A DNA stretch of 64,000 bases from Embiotoca jacksoni (Eukaryota; Chordata; Actinopteri; Embiotocidae), in assembly GCA_022577435.1 (NCBI GenBank), contig JAKOON010000020.1, positions 11,437,324 to 11,501,323 on the forward strand, in the 5' to 3' direction. Below are positions 12,901 to 25,500 of the stretch, in pieces. Made by a program: the position numbers and the translations under genes. A model generated the notes under the pieces. That model searched no databases. It saw only the letters and a program-made list of their open reading frames with translations, and was not told where the DNA came from. The first letter of the stretch is position 1. Every line of letters begins with the position of its first letter.

Positions 12901-14799
12901 CTTCATTAGAGGTGTTTTGTATTTTGTCAATATGGGAAACGATGAGGTTCATCTGTTCTTTAAAAACAGGCGCGTTGGATTATTGGATGAGTTTTTGTGC
13001 TGATGTGTTCTGAAACAGAGGGTAGGACCTACACATGGTGGTGCAAAGGTGTTTACATCTTCTGCCTTTTCGCATATTTAGTCAACAGAAAAATGGCTTC
13101 TACAAACAGATTTTAATAAATAAACAATATGGAATAAAATAAAATAAAAAATCTATAATTGAATAAAAACGCTATCACCTTGTATGCCAAAATGACTATC
13201 AGCTCCCTGCTCATTAACACATGAATAAATGTTGAAGGGAATAAGGAGACCAAATGATGTGAATAAATAGCTTGGGAAACAACACCTATTGCTTTGTTAC
13301 CATGCCCAGTGCCTCACAAATTCAACCTCAGGAGAACAACGGATGTGTCGCGTTTTACCTCGAATTGGCTTGATTGGAAGATTCAGCAAGAAATAATGAG
13401 AAGTGATATGCCAAAGCTTTGCTGAAGATGAAAAGCCTCAGGGTATCATGAATGCTCTAAAAAGTGCGGAGCAGCCTCCAGATTGGATGAGCCTTATAGT
13501 CACGGCAAGCATATAAAATCCACTTTATTTTACTGCTACCAGCCGCCAATGTGTGCTTTATTATGAGAGGCAGACCCTGACTTGACCAAAGACAAACAAC
13601 GCCACAGTATATGTTGTTCAACTCTTCTGCCTAAATACAAAGGGAGTGAAACAAGCCTTTACAGTTTTATGTCTCCTATAGCAAAACTTTTATTTTTACA
13701 CTGCCTATGTTCACACTTTACTTGAGGGTAATATAATTCCTCAGGCTATTTTGCAGCAAAACGGAGTGAGAGATAGAACAGGGACATTGAAACACAACAA
13801 CATGAATAACTTTCCCAATTGGAGAGATCCGGGCGGTTTTGTTACCGGCTTTGCTTTGTGGTCACAAATGTAGTTTTCCCGTTGTTTTGATTCGGGCAAA
13901 AGCCTCGGTTCCTCTTTCATTTTCCCACGGTTGACAACCCCAGCAACCCTCGGCGGGATGGTGAGGATAGGGGTGAACGTGTTAGTGTGAAATGAAATGC
14001 TCTCTATCTCCTGAGGGAGGTCCCTGCTCTATGTGACTCGCCACTCGAGGAGAAATAACATTGCAGTGTACATGAATTTGTGAAGCAACCTGTGTGAAAA
14101 CATGGACGTTTGACTATGAGGTGAAAGCATGTCAGTACACTGGGAAAATATTGGCGAAAATGCTGTTCAAATGAGGTTAACTAATCGCTCCATCTGTTTT
14201 TGTGTGTGACTGAACATCAGATTAGATCACTAATCCATGATCTCTGATAGTAGATGAGGCTAATCCATGAAGAATGTGATTTAGGCATCCTGTGTGAACA
14301 TATTTGCGAAATACATTTCTTGGCAGGCTTCTGAAATGAATGTCAAGCTCCATGAGAGGGGCTGCGAGATTTAATGAGGTTGTTATATGATTGAAATCAT
14401 TGCTCCTGGTGAAACAAACTTGAATAGGTTTCTTTTTCATCAGATATACCAAAACTCAGAGCTTGAAGATATTTTTATTCACTGCTTCAGATGTTGACCT
14501 GCCACTTGGTCCTATGGCTCAGTGGGAGCAAAATAGAGCTAACACTGAAGAGAATGTTTATTACTGAGTTACTGCCTGCCATACTTTCCATTCTCACACA
14601 CTGATTATGATTACAGTGAAAAATTGAACACTTAAAATTGGTGCTGAGTTTTGAAACAGTTGGTCCTTGATTTCACACTGAGGCAGACAAAAATGTGCGA
14701 GTGTGATGCAAGTGATCGCTATTTTGCTCGTCATTTCGCCGTTGCTTAGCAGCTCAATTTACTTGAACGACAGGGATACGGTGAGCACAACTTCCCACC

Positions 14800-16440
14800 T
14801 TGTGACCATTAGCTCATGAGGGTATCGATAAGGTGAAGTTCGACACCCTGATCCTTGACCATCCTCTTCAGCTTAAAAGAGGGAGACTCGAGCTGATCAT
14901 TTAGATTAATTTAGAAATTCACATAGATTCACTTAGATTCATTCAGGTCCAGATAAGTTTTATTTTTCTTGTAGATTCATTTTTACTTTCACTTCGTTTT
15001 TAAGACTCCTTCAAGTTAATTTCACTCTTCTTACAGTTTTCAGTTTCGCTAAGTTTTGACTTAGTCATTTTTATATCTGCCTTTTTGTTAAGCTTTTAGC
15101 GCACCTAGTTAATCAAAGTCTGAGTACGTCAGCAACTTTGCTGATTACGTACTTAATTCAACCCATTTGCCGAGCCTATATCACTATTAGCAATTGTGTT
15201 AACGCCGCGAGCAAGTCCAGCTCTAAGCGTTCATCAGAGTAATAAGTAGTGACGATTAGTAGATCTCCCAAGCCTCCACCTGCCGACGTCCAGCTTGACC
15301 GAGACCTCTTCCACCTCCACATGCCGACGTCTTTGCCTGATGCATTCCACGGGACCTCAAGGCCCAGTATCGTAACCAGATAAAAGGACTGGAAGCTGAG
15401 AACGGGAGGAAACCCCCGTTATTCATGTTATGTGGTGAGGTTTACAAGGACCCAAATGCAAGCTCACAGACTTGGGTATAAGTTCCAAAGTACAGTCTTT
15501 ATTGCAATAAAAAACAAACAAACCAAAAAGGTGGCACCTATTGCGTCCACTTGCTTCCAGTCGGGAGGGCAACTTGACCGACAGATCCAGTGGGACACGG
15601 CTGGCAGGGCAGCCGGCAGACCAGCGGAAGGGACGGCGTCAACAATCCTCCGAGTCGGGAGGGCAACTCCACCAACCGGTGACTTTGACAGGGAGAACCG
15701 CAGGAGGCACAGAGGCCGGAGGAACGGGAACAGGACTGACGGAGAGCTGACGGAGGACGGACGGGTGACTAACAAAAATGAACCAACAACCAGAGGAGTG
15801 CAGGGGCAGGGTACATATAGTCTGGGGAGGTGATCAAGGAGATGCAGCACACCTGCAGGTGGTGATCAGGGGTGAGTGGCTGCATCTGCTGGGACTGGTG
15901 AGGGGCGTGGCCACAGACAAGCAGACAGGGGACTGAGAGGACACAGGAGGAGAGGTGATCAGGGGCAAAACAGAGGAAAAAAAACAGACTCCTGACAATT
16001 CGACTCCCATCTACGGGACCTTTGAGCAACACCATCTGGACCCGTCTCCGGCCCGTGGTCAAAATCATCACAAAGTAGGCTGGTTCATTTCTTCAGGGTG
16101 GCGAATTCTAAAATAGTATTATAGACTTAAATTTCACTCATTCAGTTCTTTCTCTGTTAACCCGGTAGAAATTCCCTCTTTCACTTCACCATCAGTGAAG
16201 TAATTTGTACATTCTCATTCATATAAACACATCTGTCATTTAATCATTTACTGTGAGAAGTTATACAATAAATCCTTTTTGGTTAGACCCAACTGTGTCA
16301 TGGTGGTATTTTCCTAAGTATCTCGAAGGATTTGAGTTACGATACGAGAATTCCGATTTAGGTTATAATTGACTGATTTTATATTGATTTTGAATTAATA
16401 ATTTGTCCAATATTGGACTGGTGCCCCTTCTAGTAAGAGA
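14800..16440 (+). mobile_element. LTR-retroelement-like relic interrupted by a nested insertion
   Basis: If the nested element at 15426-15997 is removed, the flanking DNA reads as one unit. It is a pyrimidine-rich stretch, then TATA-like AGATAAAAG (about 15380), then CAATAAATCC (about 16266), ending TTGGACTGGTGCCCC (about 16410-16425). That order resembles an LTR (promoter, poly(A) signal, primer-binding-like TGGTGCC). No coding region for gag or pol is present. Outer boundaries and class are uncertain. Confidence 0.35.
15426..15997. mobile_element. Solo-LTR-like GC-rich element, nested
   Basis: Starts TGTTATG and ends CCTGACA (TG...CA with short inverted ends). It is flanked by ATTCA (15421-15425) and ATTCG (15998-16002), a 5-bp duplication with one mismatch. 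The start (ACAAGGACCCAAATGCA) and the GGTGATCAGGGG-type, CAGGGGAC-rich body resemble a very common teleost dispersed repeat (from memory). The open frames across it (plus 15432-15833, minus 15464-15850) are compositional and not proteins. Orientation is unclear. Confidence 0.55.
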
Positions 16441-18620
16441 GCAAGATTTAATCCTCACAAATTAAATTGACATCACGCTACAGCCACATGGTTAGGAAAA
16501 AACACACTCACATCGATGTTGTCTCCTCCAACATATGTGCTTCTGAGGCCAGATGCCAGGGGTCACAAAGACACACTACCCTCTAGTGGACTGGAGGGTG
16601 TATTGCATTCTCTGCTATGGTACTGGGCTGACATTTTTTTTCCTGTAGTTAGCTATCTTATTACCCTAATGCTCGCTCCATTAGTTGTTTAAAATTGCTG
16701 TTTCCAGCTGACTTATGCATGCATTTTACGAAATCAAGCCAAAAGAGTGAAATTAATCTTAGCCAAGAAGGCAGCATGCTAACCAGTCAGTGGCTGCAGT
16801 TGCTGGAGTATGATCCAATAAAGAGCGGGAACAAGGTGGTTATGTTATCCTCCACTCTGCCAGCAACCAAGAATGGCTTCCACTAGTGCTAGTTAACCAT
16901 GAAAGTGCTATTTTGATTATGATTACCATTAGTTGTGGTAGTAGTAGTAACCTGTAACCTGACAAATAAAATTGCCCTACTGATGATTACTGCAGGCGGT
17001 GTAAGAGTTAGCTGGACATGCCAACGGTTGGAGTTAATGCTTGAGCAGAAAAACAACCAAGTTAAGGGATTCTTAAATGTCTGCTCTTGAACTTTTGTTT
17101 TGGAGAAAAATAATATGTTTAAAACTTTCATTTTAATGTTCTTTTTTTTACTTTAATTGCAGATTATCACTGCAACTAAAGATATAGCCTATGGAACACT
17201 TCAGCATGTGGAGAAATGTAGGCATTCATTGAGAATGCTGAGCTATGATTGGCTGTTTCAGGGAGGAATAAAAGCATCCACTAAATGACCAAAGTTTGAG
17301 TCATTTTGTAATTTGCAATTATATAAAGACCGAGCAGGTGGTAATGATTATGATATTTTGTGAATGCCATACTAATTAAATAATCACACTCAGCTTAGAG
17401 GACATCAGTATTCATATGCACAATTTTCACAGTGCAGGCACACATTTGCCATTTCATACATATCTTTCAGAGAGTATTTCCAAAGTCATGCCTATGCATT
17501 TTCTGAATCATTACCTAAAAATGTACCTTTTAAATCATCTGAAATACAACTTGTCCATCAGTACTTTTTTTGTTACCTAGTTACTGTTTTTAATTTAATT
17601 AAAAATGCCTGTAAATACCACTTTTGTCAAATGTTTCAAATGTGTCATATCTGTGCTGACTTGACATTTCATGATATACAGGAACATTTTGTTTCCATGT
17701 GGTTTAGGTTTCACACTAAAGTTACTCTGTATTCTGAGAATAATCAAGACCTGAGTTTTCTTTCTAAAGTGAACAGTTACAGTTTTGCAGTCTGACCACA
17801 CACGTTATTGCTGAAATGAGAAGCCTCCTTATCTGAATGCTCATGCTGCTTCTTGATACGATTATTTCAAGTCTTTTTTTTTTTTTTGCCTAAGGCAATT
17901 ATATCTTTAATTGAACCTGTTCAGTGTTTAATTGGACACCTTTCCTCATCATATAACATTATTTGCAGTTTAATAGATATTTTTGAACTCGTTCAGATTT
18001 ATAAAGACTCCCTCAAAATTACCCAGTCACCTGCACGAATCTGTGGCAGAGGCATAATCAGACTGTTCTGATAGGTTTAAAATAATAATTAAAAAAATAC
18101 CTGTTGTTGCTCATTTTAATGAGGACAATTTCTAAGGTTAAGACACTTCATGTCCATCAATTGGAATCAGGACTTGCTGCAGCTTGTAAAGGTAATGAGA
18201 GGAGAAATAAGAGCAGAATCTATTCGGACAGCAACTTAAAACCAAATGATTGCTCCCTTCAGAATGAATCAGTATCAGTTAATACAGTTATGATATGGAA
18301 CAGCCCGATCCATCAATAGGGAAAAGAGGATGAAATTATTGATTCCCTATAATAAAGTGTCCTCTCCTTTTACTTGTTCCAGATCACAAAGAGGTCAGAG
18401 GTCGGCTCAGCTACAAAACAGTGCTTGTAGCGCTTGTTGGGATTCTGTGTTTATAACATGGAGTCTGTGATGCCTCAGTCGCCCTGCTGCCGTGAGGTAA
18501 GTGCCATTTACTACTGGGAGTTTAAATCCCATTTTGACCTTTGTCAAGTATCCTCTTTTTTTGTCTTATCCTTTTTGCTTCTTTCTGCTACTGTATTAAC
18601 AGCCCCAAACTCACTGCACG
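16441..18620. other. AT-rich non-coding DNA
   Basis: Nothing coding recognised. A CTCF-like core in minus orientation (CCACTAGAGGGT) is at 16578-16589. Ordinary T runs elsewhere. Confidence 0.6.
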
Positions 18621-18930
18621 AATAGATAGGGTCTGCCCACGATCCATTGACGATTGTTTTCAGTCTTTGCATCTTAACAGGCTTAGATCTCGAGTTAATT
18701 CTGAAACTAATGGAGTAGCCTTTAACCAATCAGCAGTAACCTCTATATACCATATCGCGTGCACCTTAACTTAACAGCCTGGTGATTGGTCCGTCCGTCA
18801 GAGAGGCTAAGCCAACCTCAATCAAGCTTGGTTTCCAGACTAACATCGCAGTGAAGACCAACGCTATTAGCAACAATAATTACTGCCTCGCCGTTGCCTT
18901 CATCCGACAACCATCAACTTGCAGTTTACA
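18621..18930 (+). repeat. Dispersed repeat, family A, copy 1
   Basis: The core at about 18671-18741 reads TCTGAAACTAATGGAGTAGC then CTTTAACCA with short interruptions. The same order of words recurs at about 34054-34127 (plus) and 53100-53150 (minus). Followed by GGTGATTGGTCCGTC. I recognise it as a type of interspersed repeat common in fish but cannot name the family. Confidence 0.5.
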
Positions 18931-19059
18931 TCCATGTCTGTTCAGTCTCATATAATATTTTTAGTGACAACTTTGAGGGATTTTAATTAAAGGCATAAAG
19001 TGTATCCTTGAGTGCCAGATGTACTGAAATTTGCTCCAGTCGTTCCTGATATATCATGT

Positions 19060-19250
19060 TCATGAGAATGGGATGGATGTGAAGTCACAGTGGCCTTGAC
19101 TTTTGACCTTTGACCAGCAATGTATAATTAATACATCCTTGAGTCCAATTGAACGTTAATGCTGAATTGGAGAAATTTTCCTTGAGGTGTTCCTGAGATA
19201 TGAACTTAAGTACGGACTGATGGACAATCTGGCTACGGTTGTTGCTGGCA
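19060..19250 (+). repeat. Dispersed repeat, family B, single unit
   Basis: Contains TTTTGACCTTTGACCAGC, then CATCCTTGAGTCCAATTGAA, then CCTTGAGGTGTTCCTGAGAT and GACTGATGGACAA. These words recur in the same order at 26.9-27.2 kb and, inverted, at about 38.47-38.62 kb. It carries a DR1-like TGACCT-T-TGACCA at 19104-19116. Confidence 0.65.
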
Positions 19251-20797
19251 CAGAGTCCTAAAAAGCAAAATATGTCCAGTTTTTATTTCTGAACCTCAAC
19301 TGGATTCATGTGCTGGCTGTTAGTACGGTGAAAACTGGCCGTCTGGGGGCACAAACGTAAATAATAGAATTTTCATTAGTTACAGTGATGATGTTACCCA
19401 CATTAGTGTTCAGTGAATTTATTTTTAGCGAATCAAAAGGGTGGCAGCTCTGTTTCAAGCAAAAGAAAAATCTTAATTTGATTGTCTGTAAAAATCAATG
19501 AGCTAACAAAATGAAATTAGGGACTGAATAAAGGTTAAAAAAAAAATAAGAAATGAAAAATAGATTGTTAAAGCCACCAGGGATTGTGGTACACAATGGT
19601 TATGTGTAAATATCTCCTTCTGGTCACCATATAACAATTTTTTTTTTCATGCTCCAAGCTGAAAATCCATAAACTGTTTAAAACCTAGATATTTATCCTC
19701 TCCATACGAGCCAAACATGGTTTCCCGTGATGAATTATTGAATGATTTCCTCTTCAAGATCAAGTTATGCTTCAGTGTAATTGCCTGTAAAGGAGCCACG
19801 CTTGGCCCATGACAGTTTTTGAATTCAAAGTAGTCTGTCATCACATTTCTACATCTGTATTGCTTTTTGGCAGTTCATAAGGTTAAGTTTTTAATGAGTG
19901 TCACATCAATAAACACCTCAAATCCATACAGGACTCTCTGACAGATAGACAGGCACTTGCATAAGAATACACCCTGCAAATCCCCAAAATGTAGTCAGAT
20001 CCAAATACCTTCAAACCACAAATTTCAGACAGTGAGAGGAACTTTGCATGCAGAGATTTAGATTCTAATAAAGTCTGCATTAAAGCATTCACAGAAAAGG
20101 AATTGTGGTAAGGTGGACTGCTGATGCTTAAATCAGTTGTAAAGGTATAAAATCTAAATGTGTAGGATAGCTTCAGCAATATAATCTCCTGACCCTAATA
20201 TATTTATGTGTTGAAAGTCCTAAATCATACTCTTCTGTTGAGATAAAAAAAAAAAAAAAAAACATAATACACAAATAAAAGACAGCTTATTTTGGTAATT
20301 TCCAAGTTATTATTTGTACATAGCTCAAGGTACATAAAGGCTACAGCTCAAACATCAAAGAGGATCTTCCCTCATCAGTATTACTTATTGTTTATTCTCG
20401 ACAAAAAGCAATTTTAACCAAGCACACATCTAATAAATAATTGTGGCATGCCCTGAACTGGGGCTGTGTCCCAATAATATGAAGGCAATTTGTAGTGGAG
20501 GGATTCAAGACAACTTGAGGCCAAAATAAATCAATAAAAAGACAGAGCATAATGATAGAGCATCTAAAAACTCTTACATTACACCGCTGTCTCTCCTGAC
20601 TGTGTGAGACCCTGACACATAAAATGAAAAGCCCCATTTGTATTCTGCACTGTGACACTGTGATACAGTGAAGACGACGGTTGGTCCTCTCACCTTTTAC
20701 AACTCAGGGCAAATTATACTTGTGATTAATGTCAGATCTGACCACGACGTACTTATTTTAGATCTATCCCCTAAAAATTGACAAATTGCAGGTTTAT

Positions 20798-20798
<1 letters not shown>
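19251..20798. other. AT-rich non-coding DNA
   Basis: No exon or element recognised. An A run is at about 20246-20262. Confidence 0.6.

Positions 20799-20874
<76 letters not shown>
20799..20874. repeat. (GT)n microsatellite, 38 units
   Basis: Perfect GT array of 76 bases, the longest simple repeat in the window. The plus-strand open frame through it (20786-21103) is a repeat artefact. Confidence 0.98.
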
Positions 20875-20876
<2 letters not shown>

Positions 20877-21764
20877 TCATGGTTTCATCTGGGTTATGTA
20901 TCCAGGGCAGCTGTGACCGATGTTCTCTTGTAAACCAGGGAGAAGGTGCGATTTATCCCCTCTCTGTGATCCACACAACTGCTATTTTTTCGCTAGGAGG
21001 TGATTTGGCAGCGGGGGTTTTAAGACATATATGGAACCAGAGTGGGATTATGTACACGAACACACAGTATTCATACTTCTGCTCATATGTATACAAACAC
21101 TGAGACTTTTCCAATAGGGCCCATCAGTGCTCTGTGAGCCATGCTCTTTAAATCTAAACATTTTTCCACAGAAAAAGCTTTTCAAACAGTGTTCAGTTTT
21201 TTTTTTTTAGGAATTTCTGCTTTACTTCTTTGTTAAATTAAAGAGTTAGTTTAATAAAATGAGTAAATATAATATGCACGAGGTACAATAAGGCATCTTC
21301 ATGTTGTTAAAATAATACAGGACATAAAGCTAACTGCATTAAATAAATTAAACGTTCAAGTCTCTTATTTTATTTGGAGGACATTGAAGACAAAAACATT
21401 ATTTATTCACTGGTCAATATTGATATTTTGGGCAATTCTGCTTCCTTAACATGTTGTCTTTCAGATGTTATGGAAAGAGAATGTCCAAAATAGGTACATT
21501 TATGTGTTTATCTACACTTTCTCCTAAATTTACCAAAAACAAATTGTGAGAAAAATGGCCTTTGATTTTTACAATGTTTTTAATGGCCGAGTTTGTTGTC
21601 ATTCTCTAAATCAGAATTCTCAACGTCAGTAGCACACACACCAAACTTTCCAGTTATATCAATAGTCTGAAGGCTCTTACAAGGTTCTTGTTCAGATATC
21701 TTGATTTATATAAGATTTTATTACTAAAAACATTGCAAAAATGTATTTTTGATGGCTGTTGACC

Positions 21765-22540
21765 CCACAAACCTGTTTCCAAAAATGTTGGGACACTGTG
21801 TAAAATGGAAATAAAAACAGAATGTGATGACTTGCAAATCATGCATACCAATATTTAAGGAGAAGAGTTGCTGGAGTTTTGGAAGTGACATGTCCCAGTC
21901 TTGCCTGATATAGGAATTCAGCTTCTCAACAGTTCGGGGTCTCCTTTGTCATATTTTTGGTTTCAAGATGAGCCAAATGTTTTCAATGGGTGACAGGTCT
22001 GGACTGCAGGCAGGCCAACTTAGTTCCTGGACTCTTCTACTAGAGAGCCATGCTGTTGTAATACGTGCAGAATGTGTTTAGCATTGTTGCCTTAAATAAG
22101 CAAGGCCTTCCCTGAAAAAGTTTTAACCTACACATTTTTTGCAATTTTACATAATGGAACATTATTCTTAAATTGTTCCACTATTTTCCCTCGCAGTCAT
22201 TTACAGTGGTGAGCCTCTCTCCATTTTCAGTGCTGAGAGACGCTGCATCTCTGGGATGCTCTTTTTATACTCGATCATGATACTGACATGAAGCCAATTA
22301 ACCCATCCGGTTATGAGATGTTCATGTTTTTTTTTTAGCATTGCATAACTTTTTCAGTCTTTTGTTGCCCCTGTCCCAACTTTTATGGGATGTGTTGCTG
22401 GCATTAGATTCAAAATGAACATTTGGCTAATATGTCACCAACATTAGACAGGAATTTTAAACATGGCTTTATCCAATGTTCAGATTTCTGTTCTTGAAAC
22501 GTAAACAAATTAGCACATATTTAATTAAATCATTTCTCAT
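21765..22540 (-). mobile_element. Decayed Tc1/mariner-type DNA transposon
   Basis: The left end CCAAAAATGTTGGGACACTG and, near the right end, CCCCTGTCCCAACTTTTATG match conserved parts of a widespread fish Tc1/mariner family (from memory). On the minus strand between about 22110 and 21870 the transposase C-terminus is readable in pieces: HILHV, then WPACSPDLSPIENIW, the segment around the last catalytic acidic region, then a relic of RRPRTVE. The middle of the transposase is deleted and in-frame stops are present, so it is inactive. Ends are approximate. Confidence 0.75.
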
Positions 22541-25500
22541 TTGTAAGTCATCAACTGGGAACATTTTATGGTGTTAGCTGTGGTGTTAGTTTACTTTTTT
22601 TTTTTTTTACCCTGTTCCCCTGCAGGGTTGTGTGTGTCATATCCAAAAATCACAAACTGTCCATGAAAAGCTTTATAATCTCTACAGAATATGATGCCCT
22701 CAGTGTTTAGACTGTCGTTTGGGATGTGGAACTCCATTTATATCATACAGTATAAAAATGCAATAACAGGAATTGTGCATTTTCACACTGTGTTCGCATT
22801 ACCATCACAGTCATGAATCTCCAGTGCTATCTGTTGTGCTGTGCGTCACCTGATGAAGTGTGCTCAAATCCCCCCCCCACCCCCCACCCCTCCTACCCTC
22901 CTCCCCCCAAGCAACATTTGCCATGCATGCAGCTAGCAAGCTGAGGGGAGACTGGAGCCAGGGGAGGAGAAGATGGAGTACAGCTCCTCCCTTTCTGTCT
23001 CAGGGTGACAAGGCTTCTCCTCCACACCTTCACATTCCTCTAATGAGGTGATAAAGTGAATGAATGAGGCATGAAAGGAGACATGCTGCTGGAGCCAATG
23101 TGCTCCCAAGATGCCACTCCCCACCCTTGCAACCTTTTGCTTCTCACTACTTTGTGGCTGAGGACAGTGGGAGACAAAGCTCACAGGAGGATGAGGCAAT
23201 TTCTGCAATGTGCCTGCAACACATTTATCCATCCTGGGTGGCATGCATTGCAGCTTACGTACGATATGTGCATGTAATGATTGGGTTGTAGAACAGGAGG
23301 GAGGATCGTTGAGGAGTAAAGATTTTTAAAATCATTACAGCATTCCAGTACATAAAAACTGGTTAAATCACCACAAAAGGCAAATGCTAGTACTTTCCAG
23401 TCCTTCCACAGAAGTATTGTTCACCAACTTAACTCAGTACGAGTTCATACACTGAAGAAAACTAATAATGACAAGAAACAAAAGAGGACCTTTCACTTTG
23501 ACTGCTCAGCCGTGTACATGTTTCAGATTGTGGTGCAAAAGAAAGGAAAGGAAAGGAGGATGTGCAATCAGGGAGAGAGATACAGGTGCCTAATGCCAAG
23601 CTGATAGTAGAAATTCAATCTAGACAAGTTATTTAAGGAGAGGTGGTTAGATGAAATTACTTTGTATAAAATGTACACAGAAGACACACTGGATATTTTA
23701 AAACTCAGGATATTTGTCAGATTTTTTTGTACAGTGCTGTAGGTCATTGTCATTTTCAGACAGTTTATCTGGCAGAGACAGATGAAGTTTCACACTAAAT
23801 TAATTTTTTATGTTTTCACATCTACGATAAAGAAAAGGGTGTGTGTTTTAATTACCGGTTTCGAATTCTAATATAATCGGCATTAAAGTATTTTGGAGAA
23901 GAGAATAGCGATACAGTCGGATGATCAGTTGGTAAAGTATAAAAAAAAAAAATCAAATATAGCCTCCTGGCTTGTCAGCCGTCTCCCACAAACGGCCAGG
24001 AGGTATTCATGACTAATAGAGTTAACGAAGTCATGCTTTTATATGTGATTCTGATATTGACATAATTTCAGTCTCATTTGTTACTTCCATTCAACGTGTG
24101 AAATAATATCAGGTTGGCTTGGAGGAGAAGTAGAGGTCTTGGTTTCGGACAGCTCCTGCAGATTAGCGTGCTTTCTGGAAATAATGACTTTCTGCTAACA
24201 ATGTAATCTGTCAGTCCAAACACTGAGGAAAGCTCTGTGTTTCACATCCTAGTGAACAGATTGGCGGATTGTCTGTAGCCACGACAGACAGAAGATCATA
24301 TCCCCATGGTGCCGCCTGGGAGCTACGGTGAAGCCGAGGCGCATTAAACAAATCCTCATATTAATGGGAACTACCCGGGAATTGTCACACACAAGACAAT
24401 TTCAAACACAAGCGTCAGATTTATGGTTTGCTCTCCTCTGAGTTGCAAATATAGCACCCCGACAAAGGCACCTACAGTCCAGTGTATGCACAGTGTCCAC
24501 TTAAATGGCAAATAAATAACACCCGCCGAACCGTAGCTTGAAGATAACACTCTTCCCGGGGAGCAGAAGTGTAAGTGCTTAGCCCAGGAGGCAGGCCCGG
24601 GAGCAGGACGGCAGGAGAGCTCGATTGGTATTCCTGCTTGAGTTGCATCCCAGAAGGCCAGACCTCATAAATAATATGATAATGCCATATTTCCACTGCT
24701 GCTGAGGTTAGCTGTATGGCAGTGTAGGAACAAAGCACAGTGCTATGAGAGTGACCCGAGGTGAGTGGCAGAGACCGGCAGCAGCGGGTGCATCCCGGGG
24801 TGATTACGTCCGCCACCAGTCAGAAGCCGAAGAGACGAGGGGTGTTGACAAGTTTAATCAAACTGTGTCAAGTTTGACAAGTGCAAGATTGGGACTGTAA
24901 AAAATGGCCGACAGGAGCCCGTGTTTATGCAGAGAGCACAGTGCTGCTGGTACAGATCATTTGCCCAGGGTTTGAGATCTGTCTGGAAAATGCTTATGCC
25001 CCTTGTTTAAGCGGAGGGGATCTTAAGCTGCTCCTGTCTAGACCCAGTCTTTCAAAACAAACCCTGCTTCTGGCAGACAGGGCATAAGAGTGGAAACATC
25101 AAATTTAACACAGCCACAGTGTGCATAGATGGGAAAATACAGGTTCGGTTTCCTCTTGCAGCAACAGCAGCAGCAGCATAAAGAGGTGACTGCACCCTGA
25201 AATCAACAGACACAGAAACTTCTGAGAAGTTTGTGCCGAGAAGAGCTACAGCAGCATATTTTGACATCCACGTATTTAGGCAGAACAGATTCCCACTGTA
25301 ATGACATTTTATCTCTTTGGGTTCACTGTAAGGGAAGATATGGATGTTAACAACGTATGTACAGCTATTATCCCAAAGACAGTTTTTATCACCCTCCCTT
25401 TCTGTGTCTGTCCCTCTCTCATTCTCTCTCCCTCATATCTTTCTGGCTTCTCTTCATGTGTCACGTTCAGTGTTTGTGATATTTTTAGCTCAAGTGTTTG

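Larger units (their letters stand above)
5371..14800. other. Long AT-rich non-coding stretch
   Basis: No exon, RNA gene or intact element recognised on either strand. It contains simple repeats (listed separately), many T and A runs, and a G run near 6900-6912. Open frames such as minus 8546-8962 and plus 10616-10894 have no recognisable motif, no good splice context and low-complexity composition. They are treated as chance. Confidence 0.6.

Noticed and set aside
15432..15850. Overlapping open frames of about 130 codons on both strands
   Set aside because: They lie wholly within a GC-rich dispersed repeat; the composition (Arg, Gly and Pro-rich on one strand, Leu and Ser-rich on the other) comes from the repeat.
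20786..21103. 105-codon plus-strand frame
   Set aside because: Starts inside and is sustained by the 76-base GT array.
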